From the NCBI GenBank assembly GCA_001466705.2, contig LATX02000193.1, forward strand, positions 1 through 64,000: a stretch of DNA of 64,000 bases. The letters run 5' to 3'. The notes beneath the pieces are model-generated. The model was not told the DNA's origin. It made no database searches and saw only the letters and a list, made by a program, of their open reading frames with translations. The stretch comes from Moniliophthora roreri (Eukaryota > Basidiomycota > Agaricomycetes > Agaricales > Marasmiaceae). The translations under genes were made by a program, and so were the position numbers. Below are positions 1 through 11,566 of the stretch, piece by piece (position 1 is the stretch's first letter; each line of letters starts with the position of its first letter).

Positions 1-705
1 AAGTGGAAGTCAGCTTATCTTGCCAATCTTCCGAACGTCCAGTCCGAGCCTCCAAAGACAGCCGACGATGGTGTTGAACGCCATGCCAACGGTCGTCGTG
101 TACGAAACGACAAAAATGTTGCGCGAGGTCCTAGAGGTGGAAAGTCGAAGTCAGCGACAACTGGTCGTAAAGGCACATCAAGGGCACAGCGCTCTGTCGA
201 CGCAACAGATGACACAGGCGCTCCGACGCCTCCACCGTCCCATCCGCCTCCAGAGCCTCCTGCACACACGCCTACCCCACCTCCTGAACCTCCTGCACGC
301 ACACCTACCTCACCTGCAGAACCTCCTGCGGCGCGACCTCTTGATCAACCACAGCTGCCGCGTACGCCAAGCCCATTCCCTGACACAAGCGTGATAGATC
401 CTCGGATTCTCAACGCTACACCACCTGGTCGTGTTTCCATCAACAACCACTCTGGTCCTTCTGATCCTAACTCAGGTCCTGGCAGTGATGGTACAGCTGG
501 TAGACGACCACAGCGATCCCGACTTCCCCCTGCTCCCTTGAATCCCTTGCTTGACCCGCCGGCGAAAAATACGAAGCAGAGAAAGGCTGGTGTGAGTAAG
601 AGGGGTCGTGGTGGTGGAGTTAAGAACACTGAAGGGCGTAATGATGCAGCATCGAACGCCTGCCCCAAGCCTACGCCTGCTTATCGTGGTGCCACGTCTT
701 CTTAA
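1..705 (+). CDS. C-terminal part of a proline-rich, disordered protein (5' end outside the window)
   Basis: An uninterrupted frame runs from the first base to a TAA at 703-705, 234 codons, with no start needed, so it is read as the 3' end of a gene that begins upstream. The product has no recognisable fold. It has a basic Gly/Lys/Arg stretch near residues 45-70, a run of PPEPPA-x-TPT repeats at about residues 80-115, and a basic tail containing KRGRGGG. Such composition fits an intrinsically disordered tail of a nuclear or nucleic-acid-binding protein, but no function can be assigned. It could also be the disordered end of a transposon-encoded protein. The frame is clear; the identity is not. 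Confidence 0.5.
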   Translation, partial: KWKSAYLANLPNVQSEPPKTADDGVERHANGRRVRNDKNVARGPRGGKSKSATTGRKGTSRAQRSVDATDDTGAPTPPPSHPPPEPPAHTPTPPPEPPARTPTSPAEPPAARPLDQPQLPRTPSPFPDTSVIDPRILNATPPGRVSINNHSGPSDPNSGPGSDGTAGRRPQRSRLPPAPLNPLLDPPAKNTKQRKAGVSKRGRGGGVKNTEGRNDAASNACPKPTPAYRGATSS

Positions 706-1301
706 GTACTGTGACCTTCTGTATTTAAATTGTGTAGATATTTTGATGTGAATGGAATAGAGGATAATTGGGCGTATTCAAAGCTGGATAGTATACAGAC
801 TTGTGCTATGGAAGAGGGATTGGCTGGTATGGTACTTTTCGTCGTCGACTCGGAGGGCGTCAATGACGAGGAGTTGAATAAGCTCGCGTATGAGAGACCT
901 GATGTCGTCGATACTATGAGGCAGGATGAGTAAAAAAGGCAATCAAACAGGAAATTTGGGACACACCTGATCCTCGTTCTTCACACTCTCCATGATTTGG
1001 TCCATCAACGTTGAGGGAGTCGACGTTGAGGGAGACGATGATGAAAGACCGCTGAAAAAAGAATGGCGTTCTTGTGATTTAATTTTTTGCTCGAAAAGGA
1101 AATGGGAACGTGGACAGACTCACCGCCAGGACTTGAAAACTTTGAGAGGGAGAGAGCGAAAAATATTGGCGTATTTTGTGAGATATTAGCGTACAGGGAG
1201 TTGCTTAGCAAATGACGCACCTTAGACGACACATCCAAATGCTCCGCGCCGTCTAATTTGCCGGCTTACCTGGGAACCATAGGTGGAGGTTGGATGATGC
1301 A
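706..1301. other. Intergenic stretch without a confident gene
   Basis: The only noteworthy frame is 730-933 (+), about 67 codons, ending in an acidic stretch (VDSEGVNDEELNKL). It has no ATG at its left end; the first in-frame ATG is at about codon 27. It could be a last exon, a fragment or chance. The rest (934-1301) shows no coding pattern and should contain the promoter of the VPS25 gene. Confidence 0.3.
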
Positions 1302-2074
1302 ATGTCGTTCTCGTCTCATACCACCACTACCGGTTCGCTAGCTTGACCTAACCACCTTATCAATAGCTCACCATCACTTGCAGGATACCAACTTCCTTCA
1401 ATACATTCTTCGCCTCCTTTCTTCACGTTCGTTGGACTTTCTATGCGACCTTGAAATCATGCTAATCAGTGTACAGCAAGCAACCGAATCCTATCACAAA
1501 TTCCACGGCTACAGACCAATGGATCAGGTTAATCCTTGAGTATGGGCGATTCAGAAAGCTATTCTACTTGCGAATAGATGACTGCGAGACTACTGGGAAC
1601 GACTGGGACGAGGTTCTTCGAAATGAGAGGATTAATCGTGCGTGTTTGCCAACTTGCTTTCCGTATGTGGTTCTGACTCTCATCGTTAGGCAGAATACTG
1701 CCATCATACTTGACTTATCTCATGGAGACTATGGTTGCAAGGGGTTTTGCAGAGTACGATCCACCGAGACAGACGAAATCAGTTCTGTTGTATTGGCAGT
1801 CTCCTGACGAGTGGGCGGAGGCTTTACACAGTTGGGTGCGCAACATTGCATTCATTCTATATCACAGCAACAATTCTTACACTTCTCGTAGGTCTCATCT
1901 ATAGGGAGCCTGAACAAGATCATGACATTCTACGAGATTACCGAGCCAGAAATTGAATCATCATTGTCGGGGATGCCGATACTTCTGTTACGCAAGGCCA
2001 CCGCAATACTCGCGAAAACGAATCGAGCTCAGCTTATCGCAATTCCTGGAGGGGAAGGTGTACGGTTTTTTTGA
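1302..2074 (+). CDS. VPS25: ESCRT-II subunit VPS25
   Basis: Five exons join in frame: 1302-1332, 1384-1426, 1477-1637, 1690-1835 and 1892-2074. The introns are 50-56 bp, all GT-AG, and the spliced length of 564 bp gives 187 aa, close to other VPS25 proteins. ESCRT-II helps sort ubiquitinated membrane proteins into multivesicular bodies; VPS25 binds VPS22 and VPS36 and recruits VPS20 of ESCRT-III. Visible family marks are the N-terminal PPFF motif (about residue 22), the first winged helix with WIRLILEYGRFRKLF, the linker SYLTYLMETMVARGFAEY, and the second winged helix with PDEWAEALHSWV, then SLNKIMTFYEITE. The start at 1302 is chosen because its short first exon restores the frame (MSFSSH...). 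The gene looks intact. Confidence 0.93.
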
Positions 2075-2292
2075 ATTATATTGAAGCTTGTAATATCTGT
2101 TGTATTTTATTGTACATCAATTAGCGATAGAGAGCCGAGAAGGTGCAGTGGTTTCAGCTGGCAGGACTCCTTGTTAATACAGTAATTTGCATGGTACCAA
2201 AGGATGCTCAATCTGAATCACTTTGGTCCTCCAGGAAAGCCATGATACTCTGCCGTGCGGTGCCCTGTCGACAATCTTCAGACTGGTGTTGA

Positions 2293-3520
2293 CAACGTAT
2301 CCCAAAATCAAAATCACCTTTCGTTTACCGATTTCCAGGGCAGGGTCCTCAAGGCTTTCAGCAGCCTCAGCAGACTGGTTTTCAACAACCTCAGCAAACT
2401 GGATTCCCGGGATCTGGTTTCTTACAGTCACAACCGACAGGCTTCCCGGGAGCTGGCGGAATGATGCAGCAGCAACTAGGACATCGACCTGCACCTGCGC
2501 CGCCCCCAGTACCACCTCTTCCAAGTCAGTTCCAACAACAGAATTCATCGATGCTTGGAGGACAGCAGCAGGGTGGCGGATTCCTTACTCCATCGCCTGC
2601 AGGTGGTGGACCCATGGCACGCCCTCTGGTACCACAGATGACAGGTTACGTGGATCCGAGGCTGCAGATGATGTCGAGCACCTTCATGCCTTTGAATACC
2701 TCAGCTCCATACGGAGCAGGTGGTATGCCTCAATTGCCATCTCAGCAGCTCCAGGGTGGTCTCAACCTACAGCAGTCTATCCAAAATCACAATCAGGAAC
2801 AACGAGGGACGACCGCGCCAAAGGTACCCTGGGCCCTTTCGAAAGCTGAGAAGAAGCAGTACGACCAGATTTTCAGGGCTTGGGATGCGCAGAGCCCAGG
2901 GTTTATCAGTGGTCAAACCGCGTTGGAGGTATTCGGTCAGAGTGGTCTGAGTAAGGATGATTTGGCCCGTATCTGGTTAGTCTTCTGTCTTCGCGAATAA
3001 ATAGGTTTTGATTCTGGTTTCCAGGACACTTGCTGACGTCGATGATCGCGGAAAGCTGAACATTGGCGAGTTCCATGTTGCGATGGGTCTTATCTATCGA
3101 AGTGAGTCTCCCATGATCTACCTTGAATATTACTCTAATTATGCCAGGACTCAATGACAATGAAATTCCGGAACAGCTCCCCCCAGAGCTTGTTCCGCCG
3201 TCACATCGAGACCTTGACCGTTCAGTTGACATCCTCAAAGACATTCTCAAGAACGAGACACGCGATATTGACTCCCCGGTCTCCAAGATGAAGAGTCGTT
3301 CATTCAATTCTTCTGAAACCTCATTGGATCCTCGACGTGATGCTACTATCTATAAGCACACCGATGAAGGCTCTGTCGAGTCTGTTTACTAACCTCGTTC
3401 TCGTCACGTTGATCGCAGGAATGTGCGCTCGCGAAATGAGGTCGGTGCTGACGCGGATCTCAACGATGTCAAGCGTATGCTAGACAACATTGACCGTAGC
3501 AGTGAGGCCAATGCGACTCG
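2293..3520 (+). pseudogene. PAN1: Truncated PAN1/EH-domain endocytosis protein with premature stop
   Basis: A Gln/Pro-rich part with QQPQQTGF repeats (from about 2330) leads to an EH domain that begins VPWALSKAEKKQYDQIF (about 2823) and continues over a GT-AG intron to TLADVDDRGKLNIGEFHVAM, followed by a second intron with donor near 3101 and the segment LPPELVPPSHRDLDRS. This order matches fungal Pan1, the Eps15-like scaffold of actin patches and endocytic sites. Family members are much longer, with a second EH domain, coiled coil and WH2/proline tail. Here the frame has a TAA at 3390-3392 where a Gln codon is expected (VY-stop-PRSRHVDR), and the homology stops near 3520 at SSEANATR. No start codon could be fixed; an acceptor near 2337 is likely. 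This is a decayed fragment, not a working gene. Confidence 0.8.
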
Positions 3521-3583
3521 GTCTTACGGTACTATTTCACGGCACGGCATATCACTGCTCAAGGCACCTCAGACCGATTGTAG

Positions 3584-4602
3584 ATTGTACGATCCTCACC
3601 GTCCGGCGAAGCGGAAGATTTGATCGAAGCAAGAAACAAACTACTAGCATCAATTCCACTCCCTGCAGACGCTCCCAAGGATGCTCTTAAGCCAATTATG
3701 ATACCCTCTTCTTATACCCTTCATGAATTTCTCTGTGTAAGTCGCCACTTTGTGCACGATTTTGTCCAACGTTTATCCTTTCAATAGCTTCTTCGAAATC
3801 CGTGCGTCTGCTTGGTCTAATTACTTTCAGAAGTGGATGCCTTACTTTTTCCAGACTTTCTAACTATCGCGCTTTGAATGAACTAACGACTTCCTGGTGC
3901 CCTCAACGTGAAGAGCATGGCTACCTTCTGACTCCCGTATTCAAATGCAGCACTAACCCACGCGTAACAACGGCTCACCGCTGGTCGTCCGTCGACGTCT
4001 TTGGTGGCATCTCGAGCGCCACAGGTAAGCACCATTCTTACATTCCAAGTTTGGTTTATTGACGCATAGTATCTGCAGAATGCTTCTACAACAAGAGTGG
4101 TCAATGGTACTATGCTGGCGTGTATAAGGCTTTCAGGTTGGACGATTTGACACAAAAGGAATGGGAAGCACTGTCTAACGAGGTAACGCTACTCGCCTTT
4201 GTTTATTGTGCGTGTGTTGACGCTATATCTGCGCAGACGACTCAAGCCATCATCAAAGAAACCCTCGCAGGCAGAAAGAATATCTCTCCGCAAAACGTGT
4301 ACGAAACTGCTCAACTCTATGCTGCTGGAGCCCTCAAGGTCGCTTGTATCGGACTTCAATGTGTAGGATTCAACAAGGCCCTTTACTATGCTATTCTAGA
4401 CCAGGTTGCGAAGCTGAGCAATGGGAAACGGAAACAAGGAGCATACGGCGACGGGAGTGGGGCTGATGTGATGAGGGCCTGCACGGGTACCCCTGGTCAC
4501 CATAGTCGCACAGGATCGAGAGATATCATCGATGGCCTACCTGGCTTGCAGGTATCAGGTCGTCATCAGGAAGAAGGTGAAGGCGAAGACAAGGCACGCT
4601 AA
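3584..4602 (+). CDS. DUF6697-like basidiomycete protein, 5' end unclear
   Basis: Exons are read from about 3584 to a TAA at 4600-4602. The conserved core is REEHGYLLTPVFKCSTNP, HRWSSVDVFGG, then ECFYNKSGQWYYAGVYKAF, EWEALSNE, and finally QLYAAGALKVACIGLQCVGF. Introns 4025-4078 and 4183-4236 (both 54 bp) join these in frame. Upstream, 3737-3787 is a clean intron, and the next junction needs a 29-bp intron (3802-3830). The pattern resembles the DUF6697 proteins common in Agaricomycetes, whose function is unknown; that name is from memory. The 5' exons are missing or replaced: homology to PAN1 runs up to about 60 bp before. It may be a truncated gene or half of a rearranged locus. Confidence 0.6.
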
Positions 4603-4810
4603 TCTGAACTGGAATTGTGGTCGCTTCACTCTTTTCGGACTCTTTTTTTTTTTTTACTCCATTCGGTCTTTTGTGTATTCTGGGACTTCTAGAGGAATGC
4701 AGTGTATGATAGGCAAGGTGATGACATGTATCGTACAATCCAGGGATCCATGTGCAATCCATAAACTGGTTTTAACAGCAAAGTGACAAGAACGAGCTTC
4801 TCGACAGCGT

Positions 4811-6210
4811 TCAAAGTTTAGTGGCAGGTGCTATTCTCAGGGCATTGTACCTTGCACCACCGTCGAGTAGGATGTGAGCACCAGTGATATGAGCAGATGC
4901 AGGGGACGCAAGGAATAAGGCAAGGCCAGCCATGTCTTCTGGGGTACCATACCGACCTATGAATGGGTCAGATGGAGCCGAAGGGATGAGACTACCAGGG
5001 TGTCAACTTACCAGTTGGTTGAATAGAGTTGAAGGTTTCTTCGCCCACAGTTCTCATTCCAAACGCGGTCATTTTACTTGGGAAGAGGCTGAGATGAGGA
5101 GCTCAAAGTGAGATGGAAGAATCACCAGTAGAAAATCATACGAACCCGGGTAGTATAGCGTTGACACTGGGATATAGAACACGATATCAGAATCAGGGCG
5201 CCGGTGTCAATGGATAAGGACGTACGTGACATGGCTAGGACCAAGCTTCGTAGCCAAGACGGAAGTCAAATGGTTCACTGGAGTGGTAGCATGAGCATGC
5301 AGTTGGGGTTGGAATAGAGATCACGTATATACCAGCAGCTTTACTGGGTTGATCTAGGCACTTATGTTAGTGGCAAGTGGGGAAGACATAAGGCTTCAGC
5401 GACGCACAGCTCCATGTACCATTGCCGGGGGCGCTTAGGAAGCCTTCAGCGCCCGGTTCAACCGATGCCGTGGAAGAGATGTTGATGACACGGCCAGGAT
5501 CATACGCATTTGAGTCTTTGCATAGTAGGTCAGTGAGACTAAGTAATGACTGAGCTCAATACGAGGGCCAAAAAGTAAGGAAAAATACCCTGCAGTCACT
5601 GTACAGGTCGAAAGATCTGGATGAGATGGCCAAACGTCAGAGTGGATGAGACGTACTGTAGAATATACTCTTCACGTTCACGTTGAAGACATTGTCCCAT
5701 CCCTTATCTTCAGGAAAGTCATCGTATGGCCCACCCCAAGTGATCCCTGAGTTGTTAACAAGAACATGCAGCTTAGATTCACGTTTTTTAAATTCGCTGA
5801 TGAGAGCATCACATCCTGCTTTGGACTTTCGTAGCTGTAGCCGAATTCTTCTTGACACCTCAAAGGAATGTACTCACGCCGACATTTGCTACAATGTAGT
5901 GCACTGATCCAGTAGCGTCCTTGCTCAGTTCGGCGACGGCCTAGGGTCCGTAAAAATCTGCTCGTTCCTCATGAGAGGTAGATGACGCACCTCTTTCAAT
6001 TGCGATTCCTTCCGTGACGCGATATACACCTTGGCGCCATTTTGTGCAAATCCTCCTGCAATCATCTTTCCGATTCCGGAGCTCCCTCCCGTTACAAGGA
6101 CTGTTCAGCGAATATGCTATGAGAAATCAAATTGCCGATTGACATGGTGAAGGGTGACCTATTTTGCCCTTGACATTGAATAAGGATGGAATCGCGAGAT
6201 CTGAAAGCAT
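4811..6210 (-). CDS. Classical short-chain dehydrogenase/reductase (SDR)
   Basis: Eleven exons on the minus strand, from ATG at 6210-6208 to TGA at 4813-4811, splice in frame into about 283 aa. SDR marks are complete: the cofactor loop TGGSSGIG (21-28), NNSG (99-102, usually NNAG), catalytic Ser in INISS (155-157), and YQPSK giving Y179 and K183. The C-terminal part has the usual [14 protein letters not shown] and GAHILLDGG. Family members reduce or oxidise alcohols, ketones or 3-oxoacyl groups with NAD(P)H; the substrate cannot be read from sequence. Annotation pipelines often name this subgroup after RhlG/3-oxoacyl-ACP reductase. No signal peptide is seen, and the C-terminus TKL is not a standard peroxisome signal. 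It appears intact. Confidence 0.9.
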
Positions 6211-7468
6211 GTTTGAGCATTTCTGAGGACTCTCAGGCCTTGAATACGCACTTGGTGAAGCCATGGGTGTCGAAATGTGCAGGAGTGGTACAGTAGTACC
6301 AGAGTGAAGAGACCGATGTTAAATACGAAGAGAACTCGGCCCAGCGGACAGCTATTAGCCGGAGATTTTCTCTCTGTGGCTGTGTATAAACATGTGATGA
6401 TTGAGAGTGATTGAGAGCTAGTGTTCAAGGAAAGTAACAAAACTTTCGCCTCGTTTATTCGATCGAGAGAAACAATTTCCCTTTGCACCCGCTCTAAGAG
6501 CCGTGTTTTCCCTACTTCCAGTATTTCGATCACAGGTCACGGAGGGTCCATCCGAATGTTGTCGGAAGCTTGATTACTTAATCTTCGGGCCGGCCGCGCC
6601 AAATTGGGCTCCCAGCGACCCCGTAGACGTGCCATGTCGACAGCCCCTTCATCTCCGCACTGATTTGCACTGCAGCAAGTGAAAGGAAACCTGTAAGTCA
6701 TTATATTTCTGATTCTCAATGACTTCCATATCAGGTTTTCGTTATATAAAGACAATCCGTCATTGTATTAAGGGAGGGCGGCATTTTGGTGAGGGTGTTG
6801 GGGTCCAGAAGCTTCAGGAAGCTTCAACGTTACACGTGCATAGATTGCCATCAATACCTTGCTCTCATGCCTCGAGTGCTAGAAAGGAAAGCGCTATACC
6901 ATGTCCGAAAAATTCCGGGGTCACAGGCCATCCGAATCAATCGAAATACCCCAGTATTCCAAGATGCATTGCTTTGCATCCAATCAACCATATCCTTGAC
7001 GAGAGCTACGTCTTCGGCTCCGCGGATCTTCCGTCGGGTTTCGTGCCATAGTGTTAGCAAGTAGATGATAGATTATTGAGGGTCATTCGCACCGAGTTTG
7101 AATCTGCACGATGGGCTCGGTAGCAATTGTTAGCGTTCTGTCCTTTTGCATATTGCAATTACTGAGGCTTAATGTATAGGACCAGTGTGGCTGCAATATA
7201 CCATTGATCACTCGGTACGTAGTAGTGGTTCTCCTATCTTCAGACGATCGACCTGGACTTCACAGTCTGCAGATTCTTGGACATTCCCGCGAGCTTGTTC
7301 CTTCACTAAGCGGTTGTGATCGTTCTCAGGACACCTTCGGCAAGGAACAATTCAAGCTTGCTGACTCAAAGGCAGTCATATTCTGCCGTCGATGCCTTCA
7401 GAGTAACAAGTATATTGGACCATTACCTTAAGTACTAACAAGTTATCGAATGAAACCCTGTTCTTTAT
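6211..7468. other. 1.26-kb intergenic region between two minus-strand SDR genes
   Basis: No frame here shows a recognisable protein. A minus frame at 6851-7060 (about 69 codons) is the longest in the middle but matches nothing known to me. The left end should hold the promoter of the 4811-6210 gene, the right end the terminator of the next SDR gene. No tRNA or clear repeat was noticed. Confidence 0.35.
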
Positions 7469-8485
7469 TCACTCATTAAAATCCAAATCAGCAGACCACT
7501 CCTCGTATTGCTCCAACTCTTCCTGCATCTGCCTCAATTTCGCTTTCACTTTAGCCACGGCATCTTTACCCAACACCAATCGTAGCGGTGGATTATCTAA
7601 TCGTGATAGCTTCAAAATCGTCTGGCTGAGTTTGTCCGGATCCCCTTTGACCGATTGAGGATCGAGTTGGTCGAGAGCCATTCTGAATGCTACCCCTTCA
7701 ACAGTAGGATTCGTGTATAAGGGATGTGCGTAGATCTTGTACGACCGGTCCCTGATAAAATTTGTTCGAAATAGGCTCGGCTCTACAAGAGAGATCTTGA
7801 TATTCCAAGCGGGATCAATTTCCTTGGAGAGACATTCTGTGAAACCGTCCATGGCTGGGTAAAGTGATCAGAAAGCATCCGAGCGGGTGAACAAATAGTA
7901 TCATTACCGTGCTTTGAAGCTACGTAGTAGTTCATTGCTCCACCAGCAATTAGCCCGTAATACGAGCACATCTGTATGAGTCTGCCACCGACAGGCTTGT
8001 TGACATCGCGGAAGAAAGCAATAGCTTCTCTAGCGACGCTGCACGATCCCCAGAAATTGGTCTAAAGCGGACCCTAAGTTGCGATCTTCCCAGCGAGTAT
8101 CATCACGTACGTCAAACAACCCACGAGCATCTTCCTCCGGCACAGCTTCTGCCTCTCCTGCAAACGCATAACCAGCATTATTATACACCACGTCAATTCT
8201 TCCAAAGAACTCTTTGGCTTTCTTGAACGCTGCCGTAATTTCATCCTTCTTGGTGACATCTAGCTTAACCACGAGAAGCTTCTCTTCCGGATAGACCTTT
8301 TGAAGATCTGCGAGCGACTCGGGTCGGCGAACAGTGGCAATGACGGCGTCTCCAGCTTGGAGAGCAGCTTCTGTCATTGACCGGCCAAAACCAAGACTGG
8401 ATCCGGTGACTGTAGCATCCTGTCAAAGGGAGGAGAAGGGATTGGAAGGAGTACACGCACTGAACCAAATCCTACGGGTATTCAT
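7469..8485 (-). CDS. Classical short-chain dehydrogenase/reductase (SDR)
   Basis: Four exons from ATG at 8485-8483 to TGA at 7471-7469 splice into about 287 aa. The first exon is only 25 bp (8485-8461) and its intron 8460-8410 ends at CTACAG, which restores the start RRIWFITGSSLGFGRS typical of this subgroup. Marks are TGSSLGFG (10-17), NNAG (85-88), a catalytic Ser at about 141 (QMCS) and YVASK with Y154 and K158. The C-terminal half (LVEPSLFRTNF...) is typical of fungal SDRs often labelled NAD(P)-binding or 17-beta-hydroxysteroid-like; the substrate is unknown. It is only distantly similar to the SDR at 4811-6210 (different motifs and gene structure), so the pair is not a recent duplication. 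It appears intact. Confidence 0.9.
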
Positions 8486-8580
8486 GATGGCGGCTGATGG
8501 GTCTTGGATTTCAGTGGCAGAGGCACGACGGTTTGCAGGTTGCTCTCCGAAAGGACAGGTATAAGTCTGTCGATTCAAAA

Positions 8581-8826
8581 CTACACTCTGCAGGGGGCGG
8601 CCAGCGGTGAAATGTTGAAATCCGAAAGGTCGAGAGTGGTCGTGCGAATTTCACTCGGCACACCAACGCCAGTTGGCGGACATTCAAGCATGACATCACG
8701 ATACGCGTTCTCGCCCAACCAAGTCCACGATCCTCTAATACCATTGCCGAGAAGTTCAAGGTCAAAATCCTTGATTTTCGCACATGATTTTGCTTCGTGA
8801 CCCCAGCCCATAATTGAGGTTGCCAA
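8581..8826 (-). CDS. Small hypothetical ORF, possibly a gene fragment
   Basis: A minus frame of 81 codons starts with ATG at 8826 and ends at 8581. Its composition (GSWTWLGENAYRDVMLECPP, then TTTLDLSDF) looks protein-like rather than random, with three cysteines and alternating hydrophobics that faintly recall a beta-rich lectin-type domain. I do not recognise the family. It has no signal peptide and no obvious additional exons, and lies just upstream of the SDR gene. It may be a short real gene, a remnant, or chance. Confidence 0.25.
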   Translation of the reverse strand: MATSIMGWGHEAKSCAKIKDFDLELLGNGIRGSWTWLGENAYRDVMLECPPTGVGVPSEIRTTTLDLSDFNISPLAAPCRV

Positions 8827-9964
8827 TTAGAGCGTCAGTAAAAAGCAATCAACAATATACTACTCATCACGAGTCACCCAGATCTTTCGCGTTCTTCCAA
8901 CTTAATGCATCGGTAAGCCAAAGCTGAAAACAGGGAGTAAGGTGCACTGATGGGTGTGGTTGTGGGTGTAGGCATAGGGCATAGTGTTAGACATAGGGGG
9001 ATAGCCGTGGTCGCGGTCGTTTATGCTTGGACCTTCTTCGACAATCGCTACCACGATGACAACATAGAAACCAAGATGGACACTGACACGGACACGTTTG
9101 ATCATTTTTCTTTAAGCGAAGAGACGACATCCAACCTGTTTCATCGGAAGAGTATCGGAAAGCATCAGAAATTTGGCGGCGAACCACAAAAACGTCGGAA
9201 TGCGTCGGCGTCACACCAACTCTCCGCGCGTGCCTCCATAATTCGAAAGCAGCCCGACTAGACTCTATAGTCTGAGTAGAACAAGTCTTCAAGTCCAGGT
9301 CCCTAATGCAGGTACAAAGACCGTTGTAACGCCCAGGAGGTTAATATGATGAATTGTTGAGAAATTGAAATCATCCATGGTCAACTCTTGTTGTTTCGGA
9401 TGGGCCAAAAAAGTTGGTCAATGGCAGGCAGAGGTGGTGCTTGGGTGAGAGAAAGCGCTTCTGAAATTGTTATTCAAACACCTCTTGTACCGGTACCGCC
9501 ATCATCAAATCTTTTCGCACATTATTGACCAGCTTAAACGTTTTACCAGGCTATTGCAAATCTCTTGAAATATCTCGGTGAAGGACTTGGCGTCAGTCAT
9601 GCGAGGTATCGCACTTGCTCAATTGGTTGATATTCGAGTAGCCTGGTGAGCCCCATGTGGTGTAATATTCCTCCAAGTTCTAACTTTGATGGCAATTGCA
9701 GGTACCTTAACTCGTATCCGAATTGTCAATGTTCGACACTAAAAAAGCTCAGAAGTACCGTGTTTTTTCCGTCAGAACCTCTGTCCAGCATTGTGCAGCG
9801 CTGTGGTAGGCGGATAATTGGTTCTTTTGAGACGGGCCGGCGACAACAAACAAGCAACCTGATTCCTCACCTGAGCATTCACAACCTTTATTCTTAACCG
9901 CCAAATATCCGACACCTTCATAAAAGCTGACGTCGAGAAGTCCATGTTGTGAAATTCAGCTACA
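8827..9964. other. Upstream region of the plus-strand pectinesterase
   Basis: About 1.1 kb with no convincing gene. Frames on both strands around 8900-9290 are low-complexity (His/Val-rich) and probably not coding. The last few hundred bases must contain the promoter of the pectinesterase gene starting at 9965, but no TATA box could be placed with confidence. Confidence 0.3.
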
Positions 9965-11250
9965 ATGCTCTTTGTATCCCTGTCGGTCGTCCTCGCCTTC
10001 GTGCAAGCTGTAATAGCAGCTTCCAGGACATCTCCTCCTTCCGGTGCTCTTGTGGTCCGTGCAGGAACCAGCACTTCTGGAGAGTACAAGACAGTTCAGG
10101 CTGCGGTCAATGCGCTGCCCAGCGACAGCTCCTCCAGGTCCATCTTCATCTACCCAGGAACATACACCGAACAAGTTTACATCACAAGACCAGGCCCTCT
10201 GACCGTGCGTGATTCTACTAACACCGTATATCGGCGTGTTACTTAACCCTTCCCCTAGATCTACGGGTACACCGATGACACGTCTTCCTATAGCAGCAAC
10301 CAAGTGACTATTCAATTCAACAAAGGACGCGATGTTGCCGCATCCAACGATGAGACTGGAACTCTGCGTATTCACAAGGATGATTTCAAGATATACAACG
10401 TCAACCTGAAGAACACGCGCGGAGCCGGTACTCAGGCTGGCGCTATCAGCCAGTACGGCAACCGTGTCGGATTCTATGCATGCGGATTTTACGGTTACCA
10501 AGACACCTTGTACGCCAACGCGGGAACTCAAGTCTACCTCAAAAGTTATATTCAAGTGAGAAACAATGAATTGCCGTTCAACAGTATGACTCAAGTCTCA
10601 CTGCAAACAGGGAAAGACCGATTTCATTTACGGACGCCAGGGACGTGCATACTTTGGAGGAAACACCATTGCCGTATCTGGTCCTGGATACATCACCGCC
10701 TCTGGAAGACAGTCTGACGATGCAGGAAGCTGTCGGTTCTTTCCCAACCTTCAACTCGAACATCCTATTGATAAAATGTTACCCTAGATGTCTTCAATTC
10801 TAACACGGTGGTTCAGGCATCTGGAGCAGAATCTGGAACTAGTGGAGGTTACTACTTTGGAAGACCATGGGATGGTACATTCTTCCCCACTCTATGTGAC
10901 TAGTATATGCTGACTATTGACTCTGAATGGCTTCCAGTCTACGCCAAGTAAGTTGATGCTGGCCTCATAAACGCGAGGCATTACTAACTCACTTTTGCAG
11001 AGTCATCTTCAAGAACACTGTTCTTAATGTCGCACCGAACAAGGCTCTTTGGACCCTCTGGAATGGAGATTCCAATAGTGTCTCACATGCGTTTCTCGCG
11101 GACTACAAGACTTCCGGCTCTGGTGCAAGCGGTCTGGCTCGCGCTAGCTTCGCCAGACAATTGAGCGACAGCGAGGCCAACAGCTACACCATCTCCAGTG
11201 CTGTCGGCAGTGATTATGCCAATTGGGTCGATATGTTGTACTTTGTGTAA
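9965..11250 (+). CDS. Secreted pectin methylesterase (CE8), six exons
   Basis: Exons 9965-10204, 10259-10555, 10611-10731, 10788-10874, 10938-10947 and 11001-11250 give 1005 bp, 334 aa. A hydrophobic N-terminus ending near AVIAAS is a signal peptide, so the enzyme is exported. CE8 pectinesterases remove methyl groups from homogalacturonan of plant cell walls. The catalytic set is present: Gln145 (SQYGNR), Gln161-Asp162 in FYGYQDTLY, the nucleophile Asp183 in GKTDFIYG, and Arg245 in YFGRPW. The fifth exon is a 10-bp micro-exon. The gene faces a close paralogue at 11567-12794 tail to tail, and both share the first 297+240 bp exon lengths exactly. The reading frame is intact. Confidence 0.94.
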
Positions 11251-11566
11251 GGACTGGCTATCGAATTCGGGACGCACTGCAGGAGTAAATACCATCGCAT
11301 CGCTTGTATTCTAGTGATACCAAATAAAACGAGAACATTACTCGCTCTGGTTCGATAGCAGGGGGTTCTATTGCCCTGCAGGATGACCGAGCGCTCCCGG
11401 CCTCCTGGATATCAGCACATGTGGGCGAACTTGAAGTCTTGGAAAAACTGTACAAGTTAATTCGCTTGTACTTGCTTCCTCTGAGAGACTCACTAGCCAA
11501 AGAGAATCAAAAGTATCGAGGATAGTTTAACGGACATCATACCCAGATGCACGGCTCTGAGGCTAA
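11251..11566. terminator. Shared 3' intergenic space of the convergent pectinesterases
   Basis: These 316 bp separate the two stop codons and must hold both polyadenylation regions. AATAAA-like sequence (AAATAAA) is seen near 11322 for the plus gene. A minus-strand signal could not be chosen. Confidence 0.4.

Noticed and set aside
2223..2849. 208-codon plus frame overlapping the PAN1 fragment
   Set aside because: It overlaps in another frame; the Gln-rich and EH-domain frame is the one with family similarity and valid introns.
8581..8826. Cyanovirin-N-type lectin
   Set aside because: The resemblance is limited to a few spaced hydrophobic and Cys residues; too weak to name.
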